33,708 nucleotides of DNA from a bacterium (lineage in GTDB: Bacteria; Patescibacteriota; Saccharimonadia; Saccharimonadales; UBA4665): NCBI GenBank assembly GCA_021811685.1, contig JAJZNT010000031.1, forward strand, positions 1-33,708, read 5' to 3'. This document shows, one piece after another, positions 8,363 to 16,412 of this stretch (the first letter of the stretch is position 1; each line of letters begins with the position of its first letter). The position numbers were made by a program, and so were the translations under genes. Below the pieces are notes generated by a model. It was not told the DNA's origin and searched no databases. It saw only the letters and a list, made by a program, of their open reading frames with translations.

Positions 8363-9733
8363 TTATTGTACCATGCTACCGGTTAACGGAGTAGGAGCTG
8401 CTGAAATATTGGCTGATGTGATGTTTAGCTTCTCTTTTTGAGCTTGTTCCGTTGAGAGTCTTGGTAGGTTAATAAAGAAAGTCGATCCTTTACCCATTTC
8501 GCTTTCCACCCATATTCTTCCCTGGTAGAGCTCTAGTATTTTTCTACATATGTAAAGTCCTAGGCCGGTTCCTCCGATGGTTCTGGTTGCGGAATTGTCT
8601 ACTCTGTAGAACTTCTGGAATAAGTGCGGGATATCTTCTTCGGGAATCCCAACCCCCGTATCCTTTATATATATCTGGACTATCTGGTTATCTCCGGTCA
8701 TGCCAATGGTGATTTTGCCTTGATCGGTGTATTTAACTGCATTATCGAAGAGGTTGGTTATAACCTCGCGCATCCGTTCCGGGTCAGCCCTGGAGTAATA
8801 TAGCGGCTTGACGACTTTCTGTCCGCCTACAGCGGATTTGGTAGCATCTATCGTCTGAGAGTTCCCTATATTAAATTCTAGAGCCAGGCCCTTCTTATCC
8901 GCGGCGAACTTAAGGTCATTGCAGAGCTGCTCTATATAGCTACCCAGTTCCATTAGCTCTGGATGAGAAATAAGTCTTCCGTCTTCGGCTTTAGCGGAAG
9001 TAAGCAGGTCCTGGAATAACTGACCTAGGTGTTGAGTTGATTCGTGGGCCTTTTCCAAGTAGTTCTTAGCCCGGCTATCGATAGTGCTGACTTTGTCATT
9101 CATCGCTAAGGCTAAATAGCCTTCAATTGCTGCAACAGGGGTGCGCATTTCGTGACTAGCCGTGCTTATAAATTCACTGCGCTGCTTCTCTTCCATGCGT
9201 TCTTTTGTAACATCGCGGAAAATAGCCACGACTCCGGTTAACGTCTGGTCTGTACTAATAAGCGGTGAGACACTTATGGATATTGGCACCTGCTGATTAC
9301 CCCTAGTAACTAAAAATCCTTTATTGTCTCTTATGGTTTCATTTGGGTTTTTAAAAATCTGGGTTAGCGGATCCTGGTCGGGCGTGTAGGCCTCACCTTT
9401 TGCATCAACCAGCTTTATAACCGACCTGAAGTCTAGGTTTCTAGCTTCATTCTCCGGCCAGCCGGTTATCTTAGATGCTCCAGGATTAAATAGCTGGATT
9501 ACTCCATTCTTATCTATTAGCATAACTCCGTCCTCAATGGCGTTTAAGATTATGCTTGAGGCCTGCTGGGTGTCCCGCAGACTACTCTCCAGCTTAACTG
9601 TTGTTCCTTTTTGTGCTTTGTGCCCGTGGCCGAACATAACTAATCTCCTGTACCGAACTGGTAAACGTACAGTACGAGCTGGCTTTTTGGTTTTAGATTC
9701 ATGATTTATTTTTGCCCATCTAAAAAACTGCAT
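8363..9733 (-). CDS. PAS-domain sensor histidine kinase
   Basis: PAS 'ILNAIEDGVMLIDKNGVIQLFNPGASKITGW'; H-box 'ISTASHEMRTPVAAIEGYL'; 'NLFDNAVKYTDQG', 'GTGLGLYICRKI'. Confidence 0.95.
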   Translation of the reverse strand: MQFFRWAKINHESKTKKPARTVRLPVRYRRLVMFGHGHKAQKGTTVKLESSLRDTQQASSIILNAIEDGVMLIDKNGVIQLFNPGASKITGWPENEARNLDFRSVIKLVDAKGEAYTPDQDPLTQIFKNPNETIRDNKGFLVTRGNQQVPISISVSPLISTDQTLTGVVAIFRDVTKERMEEKQRSEFISTASHEMRTPVAAIEGYLALAMNDKVSTIDSRAKNYLEKAHESTQHLGQLFQDLLTSAKAEDGRLISHPELMELGSYIEQLCNDLKFAADKKGLALEFNIGNSQTIDATKSAVGGQKVVKPLYYSRADPERMREVITNLFDNAVKYTDQGKITIGMTGDNQIVQIYIKDTGVGIPEEDIPHLFQKFYRVDNSATRTIGGTGLGLYICRKILELYQGRIWVESEMGKGSTFFINLPRLSTEQAQKEKLNITSANISAAPTPLTGSMVQ

Positions 9734-9822
9734 ATATTATCTCACTTAGCATAAGTAACCACAAACAGTTCTATAGACGTTTAGGTATCTGATGTGCTAA
9801 GATTCACCAGTTAAAACAGAGA

Positions 9823-9899
9823 GGCCCCTTCGTCTAGCGGTCCAGGACTCCGGGTTCTCAGTCCGGCAATCGCGGGTTCGAATCCCGCAGGGGTCACCA
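9823..9899 (+). tRNA. tRNA-Glu (anticodon CTC), CCA encoded
   Basis: ggccccttcgtctagcggtccaggactccgggttctcagtccggcaatcgcgggttcgaatcccgcaggggtcacca; anticodon stem CCGGG/TCCGG with loop TTCTCAG. Confidence 0.93.
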
Positions 9900-9901
9900 A
9901 A

Positions 9902-10192
9902 TCAGTTTCTATTTTCTCTGCTGTGCCAGACCCTGATTATTACTACTGTATTTTCGCCCTCCAGCTTATATCTAGTAACATAAGCTCCCGCCCCAAAAGC
10001 TATGAATAGTTCACGTCTGTTCCCGTCGTCAGGCATAGGGCGACCAATTCTTGGTGTGAGTTTAAGTATTTTAGAACCGCGAAGGGTGTTTGATACAGCT
10101 CTTTTAGCAGCTTCGCTATCTTTATCTAATAAGAAGAAATATAGACGTTCAAAGTCTTGTACGGCTTCTGGAAGCCATTTTATTCTTGCCAT
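9902..10192 (-). CDS. RelE/ParE-family toxin
   Basis: 'IKWLPEAVQDFERLYFFLLDKDSEAAKRAV...GRPMPDDGNRRELFIAFGAGAYVTRYKLEGENTVVIIRVWHSREN'. Confidence 0.88.
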   Translation of the reverse strand: MARIKWLPEAVQDFERLYFFLLDKDSEAAKRAVSNTLRGSKILKLTPRIGRPMPDDGNRRELFIAFGAGAYVTRYKLEGENTVVIIRVWHSRENRN

Positions 10193-10449
10193 TTGCGTGG
10201 TTTACCCTGGCTTAAGTCTTTTAGCCAAGTCTCTACCTTTTCGTGCTCAATGGCTTTACCAGTTATAAGATACTGCTCCCACCTTGCATTATCTTCGGCT
10301 TTTTCCTTTTCATATTGCTCCTCTCTCTTAAGGTAGTCTTCTATAGCAGTCCGCATAATCCAGTGAGGTGAGTGCTGTTTTTTCTTAGCCAAGACTTTTA
10401 GTCGTTCACGGGTATTGTCGTCTAGTTTTATACCTTGAGTGGTTGCCAT
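10180..10449 (-). CDS. CopG/RHH-type antitoxin, overlapping and upstream of the ParE toxin
   Basis: 'MATTQGIKLDDNTRERLKVLAKKKQHSPHWIMRTAIEDYLKREE' ribbon-helix-helix; 13-bp overlap with the toxin ORF. Confidence 0.88.
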   Translation of the reverse strand: MATTQGIKLDDNTRERLKVLAKKKQHSPHWIMRTAIEDYLKREEQYEKEKAEDNARWEQYLITGKAIEHEKVETWLKDLSQGKPRKWQE

Positions 10450-10606
10450 ATTATTATGGTAGCACTAGTTGCGAATTATAGCAACTATAATTTAATAATT
10501 GGTTCCTCCGAAGAATTTCGGTGGCAATGTCCTTATAAACCGAGCTGTCCAGGGTCACCAAACTTCTTATGCATAAATTAACTCGTTTTGCTAAAATATA
10601 ATTCAT

Positions 10607-10886
10607 ATGGCAAATTTTTTAACCAAGAAAGAATTAGACGACTCTCTAGACGAGCTAATAATTAAGCTATTTAATCGTATAGATAAACAAACAATAGAAG
10701 TTAAAGACGAGATAGCAGAAATAGACGAAAAGTATAACCATTTAGTCCAGACAGACGTTAAACGCTTTCCTTAAGCGTCTTGATAATATGGAAGCAAATA
10801 ATGCCGCGCGTGACATGCAAGTTGCAAGAATAGAGCGCTGGGTAGAACAAGTTGCCGCTAAAACAGGCGTTAAGCTAGTCTATTAA
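10607..10886 (+). pseudogene. Small coiled-coil protein gene interrupted by a frameshift
   Basis: MANFLTKKELDDSLDELIIKLFNRIDKQTIEVKDEIAEIDEKYNHLVQTD, then TAA at 10772; the +1 frame continues LNAFLKRLDNMEANNAARDMQVARIERWVEQVAAKTGVKLVY*. Confidence 0.7.
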
Positions 10887-11014
10887 TTGCCCTTTTGTTG
10901 TTGATTATTAACTGCCACCGCCTTAATTACTCAAATAATAAATGAGAATTATTGGCTTGGTGGTTCACCATTATGCTTATGCTTATTACAAGTATAATTT
11001 GCTGTTGTTGAAGT

Positions 11015-11359
11015 ATGAAAGAACAAGTCTCAACCGATAAAGCACCATCAGCTCCTAAGTTTTTATCTCAGGCTTTAGTCAGTGGTGGTTTTGTATTTGT
11101 ATCAGGCTAAATACACACAAAACCCGACAATACACTAGTTAGTGGTTCAATAAAAGATAAAGTTAACCAAATCATGAGCAACATCAAAGCTATACTAGAA
11201 GCTACTAATGTCGGATTAGACAAAATAGTAAAAGTGGTTATTTACGTAACGGATATGTCAGTAATGCCCGAACTCAACGAAGTATACCCAACTTACTTTA
11301 CTGAACCATATCCTGTTAGAGAGGCTGTATGTGTTAAGGAGCTTCCCCAACCTCATTGA
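11015..11359 (+). pseudogene. RidA/YjgF-family gene with an in-frame TAA and damaged C-terminus
   Basis: One frame from ATG 11015: MKEQVSTDKAPSAPKFLSQALVSGGFVFVSG*IHTKPDNTLV...EATNVGLDKIVKVVIYVTDMSVMPELNEVYPTYF...REAVCVKELP; internal TAA at 11108-11110. Confidence 0.8.
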
Positions 11360-11390
11360 CATCGGGGTTAACTTAAGTTAATCTTGAAGA

Positions 11391-11657
11391 ATGAAAACAA
11401 TAGGCGCAAAAGATTTAAGGCAAAATATGGACGAAATTCTTGACCGCGTAATAAACGGTGAAGATATTATTATCCAACATCGTTTTAAGAAGCCTGTACG
11501 TCTGAGCGCTATTAATACTTTGGCAAATAAGCACAACCAAAAACTTGCTGGTCTACAAGCGTTCGAAGCAGCACTTAAGAAAGCCTCACCTTTTAATCCC
11601 AATAAGTCTGTTAAGGAGCTGTACCATGAATCTATCACTGACAAGTACTCAAGCTAG
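11391..11657 (+). CDS. Phd/YefM-family antitoxin
   Basis: 'MKTIGAKDLRQNMDEILDRVINGEDIIIQHRFKKPVRLSA'. Confidence 0.8.
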   Translation: MKTIGAKDLRQNMDEILDRVINGEDIIIQHRFKKPVRLSAINTLANKHNQKLAGLQAFEAALKKASPFNPNKSVKELYHESITDKYSS

Positions 11658-12036
11658 TAGCATTTTTCTAGACGCTAATATAGTTTTGGAAATTATCTTA
11701 GAGCGACATAACCAGCAATTATCTAAAGATTTGTTATTTAAATACAGCGATAAATTAAACATCTCATCACTAACCGCTCACCTAATAACCTATTTTGGTC
11801 AGCAACGAGTTGACCTACCAGTATTAAGGCATTTTTTGGAAGATTACACTATACTTTCACTGGACTCTGGAGATTTTGAATGGGCTTTTAATAACATACG
11901 TAATAATGACTTTGAAGATGCACTTCAGCTCGGTGTAGCAATAAGAAACGGTTGCACCAATTTCATTACCTTTGATAAAACACTTGTTGACACCTATTCT
12001 AGCTTAAAGAGCATCTCTATACATCTACTATCTTAA
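11626..12036 (+). CDS. PIN-domain toxin (start chosen at 11626, not the 11545 of the ORF track)
   Basis: 'SIFLDANIVLEIILERHNQQLSKDLL...NDFEDALQLGVAIRNGCTNFITFDKTLVD'; AAGGAG Shine-Dalgarno upstream of ATG 11626; overlaps the Phd ORF. Confidence 0.82.
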   Translation: MNLSLTSTQASSIFLDANIVLEIILERHNQQLSKDLLFKYSDKLNISSLTAHLITYFGQQRVDLPVLRHFLEDYTILSLDSGDFEWAFNNIRNNDFEDALQLGVAIRNGCTNFITFDKTLVDTYSSLKSISIHLLS

Positions 12037-12074
12037 GTATTTTATTCCAACGTAATATTTCACTAAAAATAAGT

Positions 12075-12389
12075 TTATAAATCGGACCCCTTAGGGTCAC
12101 CATATCGCGGTCTATTTTTCCTGCTATGCCATATACGAATAATTATTAGGGTATTTTCATCTTCAAGTTTATTTCTAATAACGTAAGCTCCCGCCCCAAA
12201 AGCTATAAAAAATTCCCGTCTATCACCTTTGTCGGGCATGGGTTTACCTATATTTGGTGAGGTTTTGAGTAAATTAGAACCGTTTAGTATACTTGACGCG
12301 GCTCTTTTTGCCGGCCAGACTCTAAGCCTTTTACGAATATTATTGTCTAATATTTTGTAGCCATTATATAAAAGTGGCACCTGTTGCAA
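12075..12389 (-). pseudogene. Decayed second CopG-ParE module: antitoxin N-terminus fused by deletion to the toxin C-terminus
   Basis: 'GYKILDNNIRKRLRVWPAK' matches the antitoxin 'GIKLDDNTRERLKVLAKK', running straight into 'RAASSILNGSNLLKTSPNIGKPMPDKGDRREFFIAFGAGAYVIRNKLEDENTLIIIRIWHSRKN'. Confidence 0.75.
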
Positions 12390-12590
12390 CCTATAAGTTC
12401 ATGAGCTTGTTCCGGTGCTCTGCGAACCTTTTTTGCTATACTTATTAGCTTTACTTTTGCGAAGGGATATTAACAATAACAGAGGTGCCCCTTAGCGGAT
12501 CATCCTGCTCACCAGACCGCTAAAGGCCGTGGCTTCAATCTTATCTCGGGCAGTTAATTAAACTGGTTATGTCTATGATATTATGAGGCT

Positions 12591-13234
12591 ATGAAGAAAT
12601 TAAACAAAAATTCGTTAGGGTTCACTACTGTTAGATTCTGTTAGCACTAATATTCTTGGGCATCGTAGCACTTATCGGAGTCTATGTAGCGGAAAACCAT
12701 AATTCAAACAAGCAAACACCTATAGTTACAAGCACTTCAACTAATACGAATAGCAATTCGTCTTCTCAAAGCGCCACAAGTCCAACTCTTTCCCAGGCAG
12801 TATCACAGGTTAATTACGTTTATGCCAATTACGTAAACGACGTTTTGAATGGACAAGTTCTGCAAAATAAAAGCCAATGGGCGACAAATAATGTATCGGC
12901 GGCTGAAGACCTACAGTTTATTGATGGTCATAAAACATGGTTTACGACTGCGTTTATCTCGCAGGCGGGTAATTATGAATCAACCAACACTTCACCTCCA
13001 GGTGGTGCATTTTTGATGTGCGTTAGTGGCATTGCCTACCTTAATAGCAACTCTTTCGTAGCCAAGGGCTTATCCGAAAGCGGCACAACTGCCCACCTGG
13101 ACTTAACGTATAATGTCGGTGGAAGACAGGGACAAGGACCGAAAATAAACTATACTCTACCTATGACTTTAAGGGTTTCAGCTTCTAAAACTTGGGCTAT
13201 TGACAGCATTAACCTTAGTAGTTGCAGTGGTTGA
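12591..13234 (+). pseudogene. Type IV prepilin-like secreted protein with an N-terminal frameshift
   Basis: ATG 12591 MKKLNKNSLGFTTV, then a frameshift near 12630 into LLALIFLGIVALIGVYVAENHNSNK...; G|F prepilin cleavage motif followed by a hydrophobic helix. Confidence 0.6.
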
Positions 13235-13280
13235 ATTCAACAACATCATTTAACAGGCTTATATTTAAGGGTTTTCCCGA

Positions 13281-13682
13281 ATGCTGATTAAACTTGATGA
13301 TCTGGAATCTATCAGATCGCAGAATAAAGGAAACAGATAGTCCTTACTAGTGGAACCTTTGACTTGTTTCATTCAGGGCATCTAAGTTATTTAGAAGGCG
13401 TGAAACGCTACGGGGATATAGTTACCGTTCTTTTGAGTGGCGATAAACGGGTAAAGGCCAGAAAAGGCTCTTCCCCCGCCGATTATTCCTCAAGAAGAAA
13501 GAGCGAGGATAATTGGTAGCCTTAAGATTATTAATTATGTGTTAATTGATCCCTCTGAGTTAAACCCGGATGCGCTAGATCCTATTCATGCTGAAATAAT
13601 TAATAAGTTAGCCCCGGTTTTTGTGTTACTGACGGGCCAGATCCCAGATTCATTAATATCTTGGACAGATCAAAGTATATAA
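13281..13682 (+). pseudogene. Cytidylyltransferase-like (RfaE C-terminal/TagD-type) nucleotidyltransferase remnant
   Basis: MLIKLDDLESIRSQNKG / IVLTSGTFDLFHSGHLSYLEGVKRYGDIVTVLLSGDKRVKARKGS / PIIPQEERARIIGSLKIINYVLIDPSELNPD lie in different frames; HSGH motif. Confidence 0.75.
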
Positions 13683-13709
13683 TCCTAAAGCGCTTAAAGC
13701 CCTTCCCCT

Positions 13710-14411
13710 CTACGGGTGCCATAACTGATCGGGTCTTAGAGCTTTACCGGCAGCAGTGTTTAAGTTATTAGGGGTGTTTTTTTGAATAATTGCTAAGTTC
13801 TTCTGATGGGTAATCCTGGCGTCTTTATTAGCGAAATAGTTGCTTATGGCTCTATATACGCCTGGCAGATTACTTCGCATATAGTCGTCTACAATAATTA
13901 CTCCCCCGTTGCTTAATAGCGGCCAAATAAGCTCTAAACTGTCAGTTGTTGAGTTATAGAAGTCTCCGTCTATAAAAGCGAAGGATATGTTCTGAGGAAG
14001 ATCTTTTGGCTTAAGTTCGTTGAACCATCCTTTGTGGATCACGGGAGGTTTTAAGCCTGCCTTTTTGAAGTTGCGTACCAGATCGCGTTTAGTTGCTTTT
14101 AACTCCCCCGCCTTAAATCCTATTCCGGCTACCGAAGCGTCTTCGATTGTTTTATCCGGTAGACCGGAGAAGGAATCATAAACATGGAACTCTTTGCTTG
14201 AACTGTGTTTAATCAATAAGCGCCGGATAAATAAGGAAGTGGTGCCGACATAACAACCGAACTCAACCACCTCTCCCTTTATATCGTTTACAATTATCCT
14301 ATCTAGATTAGTAAGCAAGATGTGGAGCCGCGGCGAGTCCATTTGCTCACTGATTAGGTTGTGACTGCGAATTAACTTATCTACGTATTGACTATTGGCA
14401 CCGTTACCCAA
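13710..14411 (-). CDS. TylF/macrocin O-methyltransferase-like SAM-dependent methyltransferase
   Basis: 'GEVVEFGCYVGTTSLFIRRLL', 'FHVYDSFSGLPD', 'ISFAFIDGDFYNSTTDSLELIWPLLSNGGVIIVDDY'. Confidence 0.85.
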   Translation of the reverse strand: MGNGANSQYVDKLIRSHNLISEQMDSPRLHILLTNLDRIIVNDIKGEVVEFGCYVGTTSLFIRRLLIKHSSSKEFHVYDSFSGLPDKTIEDASVAGIGFKAGELKATKRDLVRNFKKAGLKPPVIHKGWFNELKPKDLPQNISFAFIDGDFYNSTTDSLELIWPLLSNGGVIIVDDYMRSNLPGVYRAISNYFANKDARITHQKNLAIIQKNTPNNLNTAAGKALRPDQLWHP

Positions 14412-14431
14412 GGGGTACTACCTTATATTAC

Positions 14432-14890
14432 TTAAGCGATGTTGTCGAGGAATCCAACTAGTTCTTTAGGAGTCAGTTCAGCTTTTACCACATAACCGTC
14501 GGCTTGTTTCTCGATATCCTCACGTACATCTTCTCTTTGTTCCAAGTTGGTTGTAATAATAATCTTGGCTTTCAAGTGAGGCGTTTTTGACGGATCTCTA
14601 AGGATCCTTAATATCTCAATACCGGTCAGGTTAGGGATCATTAAATCAAGCAGGATAATGTCAAACTCGTCAGATTGAGCTAAGGCCAATCCTTTATTGC
14701 CGTCTATCTCCAGGGTTACTTCATAGCCGCCCTTATCTAGTGCGCGTTTATACAGCTCTCCTATAAAACGCTCATCCTCAATGCATAGAACTTTCTTGTG
14801 CGGCTTATTTGTGTTTGTAAGTTCATTTGAATTGTCCACGATTTTATCTCCTGTAAAGCGAGTGATTCTTAATCCAGCCGTGTGCTCCAC
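14432..14890 (-). CDS. Stand-alone response regulator (REC only)
   Basis: 'KKVLCIEDERFIGELYKRALDKGGYEVTLEIDGNKGLALAQSDEFDIILLDLMIPNLTGIEIL'. Confidence 0.9.
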   Translation of the reverse strand: MEHTAGLRITRFTGDKIVDNSNELTNTNKPHKKVLCIEDERFIGELYKRALDKGGYEVTLEIDGNKGLALAQSDEFDIILLDLMIPNLTGIEILRILRDPSKTPHLKAKIIITTNLEQREDVREDIEKQADGYVVKAELTPKELVGFLDNIA

Positions 14891-16400
14891 GGGTTATTTC
14901 TTTATTATCGCTGTTTTTCATTTCTGCGGCAAGCTGAGAATAAGGAATGACAGTAAAAGAGAATGTACTGCCCTTGCCTAGCTCAGACCTGACCCAGATA
15001 TTACCTCCGTGGGCGGTAATGATGGCCTTAGAAAGGTATAGTCCTAAACCGGTTCCGCCAATTTGGGCGCGGTTTCTATGGTCACGGTAGAACTTGGTAA
15101 ACAGATTAGGCATAATGCTGGGGTTAATGCCAAGACCGAAGTCCTGAACGGTAGTTTCTACCAGTCCTTCTTTGGACATGTGGGCATCAACTTTTATTAC
15201 TTTGCCGTTTGAGCTGTACTTTATCGCGTTATCCAGCAGATTATTTATTACTTCGTAAATACTTAGCCGGTCTACCCCAACGCTAGGCAGTCCCTCCGCA
15301 ATAGTTGTTTCGATGTTGATACCTCTGACTTTAGCTCTTAAGCTGATAGCACTAACTGCTGAATTGACTATGTCTCCCCAGTTTTCTTCCTGCAATTTAA
15401 GGGAAAGCTGGTCATTATCTACTCTGGCGACGTTAAGGATGTTATTAACAAACGCAGTCAGCTGCTGACCCGTAGCACTCATTTTTTGCATAAAGTCTTT
15501 TAGTTCATCGTTGCCTGTGGAGTTTATTTCGTCTTCTAAGGCTTCAATGTACCCTCGCAGTAAGGTTAGGGGAGTTCTAAGCTCATGCACACTTAATGCT
15601 ACAAAGCTCACTGCCTGGTCGTCCTGAGAATACTGTTTTGTGTGGTCAAATAAAACGGCCATGGTTTCATAATGTTCGGGATTATCTTTGTTGTAGTATG
15701 CCGCAAGGTCGAACAATAGAGTCGGATGATTATCTAAAACGTTCATTCTAACCCGCTCCCAGCTCATGCTAGATGTAGCGCTACTTTCCTTAGCTTTCTT
15801 TAACCAGGCTTCAAAGGTGCTGTCGCTCGGGAAAGACATATCTAAAACCATATAGAAGTTTTTTCCGATCATTTCCTCCGGCTTGATACCTATGTAATCC
15901 CCGGCTTTATTATTTACAAAAACTATTGTTTCTTGCGGATCGAGAATAAAAAGCGGCAGCGGCAAGTTGTTGGCAATAAAATCGCGGCTGAGTATTGGTG
16001 ACTGCGTGGAACTTAATTTATCTGAAGTTGCCGAAGCCAGCTGCATTACTTGAGATGCGAGATCGGCTACTAATTCTCGCCCCACTTTAAGGGTATCTAT
16101 ATTGGGAGGACTGGTATTGCCTGAAGGTGCCAGGTTGACGATCTGTTGCCACAGCGCTCTTAGCGGGGACAGCAAAGACCTTGTTAATAATAGAGCGCCT
16201 ATAAGGCTGGATAAGATAGCTAAGATAATTAGGATCAGGGCATGCTCAAGCTTTATATTTGACAGGATGTGGGCATGCACTTTAGTGGTTACCAGATACC
16301 ATGTAGCTATTAAGATGATGTTTACAACTAGCAAGGCAAACAGTAATCGAAGCAGATACTGTCTCTTGGCACGACTTAAGTAATCTGAACTTTTCGCCAT
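14844..16400 (-). CDS. Membrane-bound PAS sensor histidine kinase
   Basis: N-terminal TM helices; PAS; 'VALSVHELRTPLTLLRGYIEALED'; 'NLLDNAIKYSSNGK'; 'GTGLGLYLSKAI'. Confidence 0.94.
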   Translation of the reverse strand: MAKSSDYLSRAKRQYLLRLLFALLVVNIILIATWYLVTTKVHAHILSNIKLEHALILIILAILSSLIGALLLTRSLLSPLRALWQQIVNLAPSGNTSPPNIDTLKVGRELVADLASQVMQLASATSDKLSSTQSPILSRDFIANNLPLPLFILDPQETIVFVNNKAGDYIGIKPEEMIGKNFYMVLDMSFPSDSTFEAWLKKAKESSATSSMSWERVRMNVLDNHPTLLFDLAAYYNKDNPEHYETMAVLFDHTKQYSQDDQAVSFVALSVHELRTPLTLLRGYIEALEDEINSTGNDELKDFMQKMSATGQQLTAFVNNILNVARVDNDQLSLKLQEENWGDIVNSAVSAISLRAKVRGINIETTIAEGLPSVGVDRLSIYEVINNLLDNAIKYSSNGKVIKVDAHMSKEGLVETTVQDFGLGINPSIMPNLFTKFYRDHRNRAQIGGTGLGLYLSKAIITAHGGNIWVRSELGKGSTFSFTVIPYSQLAAEMKNSDNKEITRGAHGWIKNHSLYRR

Positions 16401-16412
16401 CGGTTTATCGTT

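Noticed and set aside
10740-10780. GTTAAAC as a -1 programmed frameshift slippery site
   Set aside because: The required change is +1 (GTT AAA to TTA AAC), opposite to a -1 slip at G_TTA_AAC; simple gene decay is more likely.
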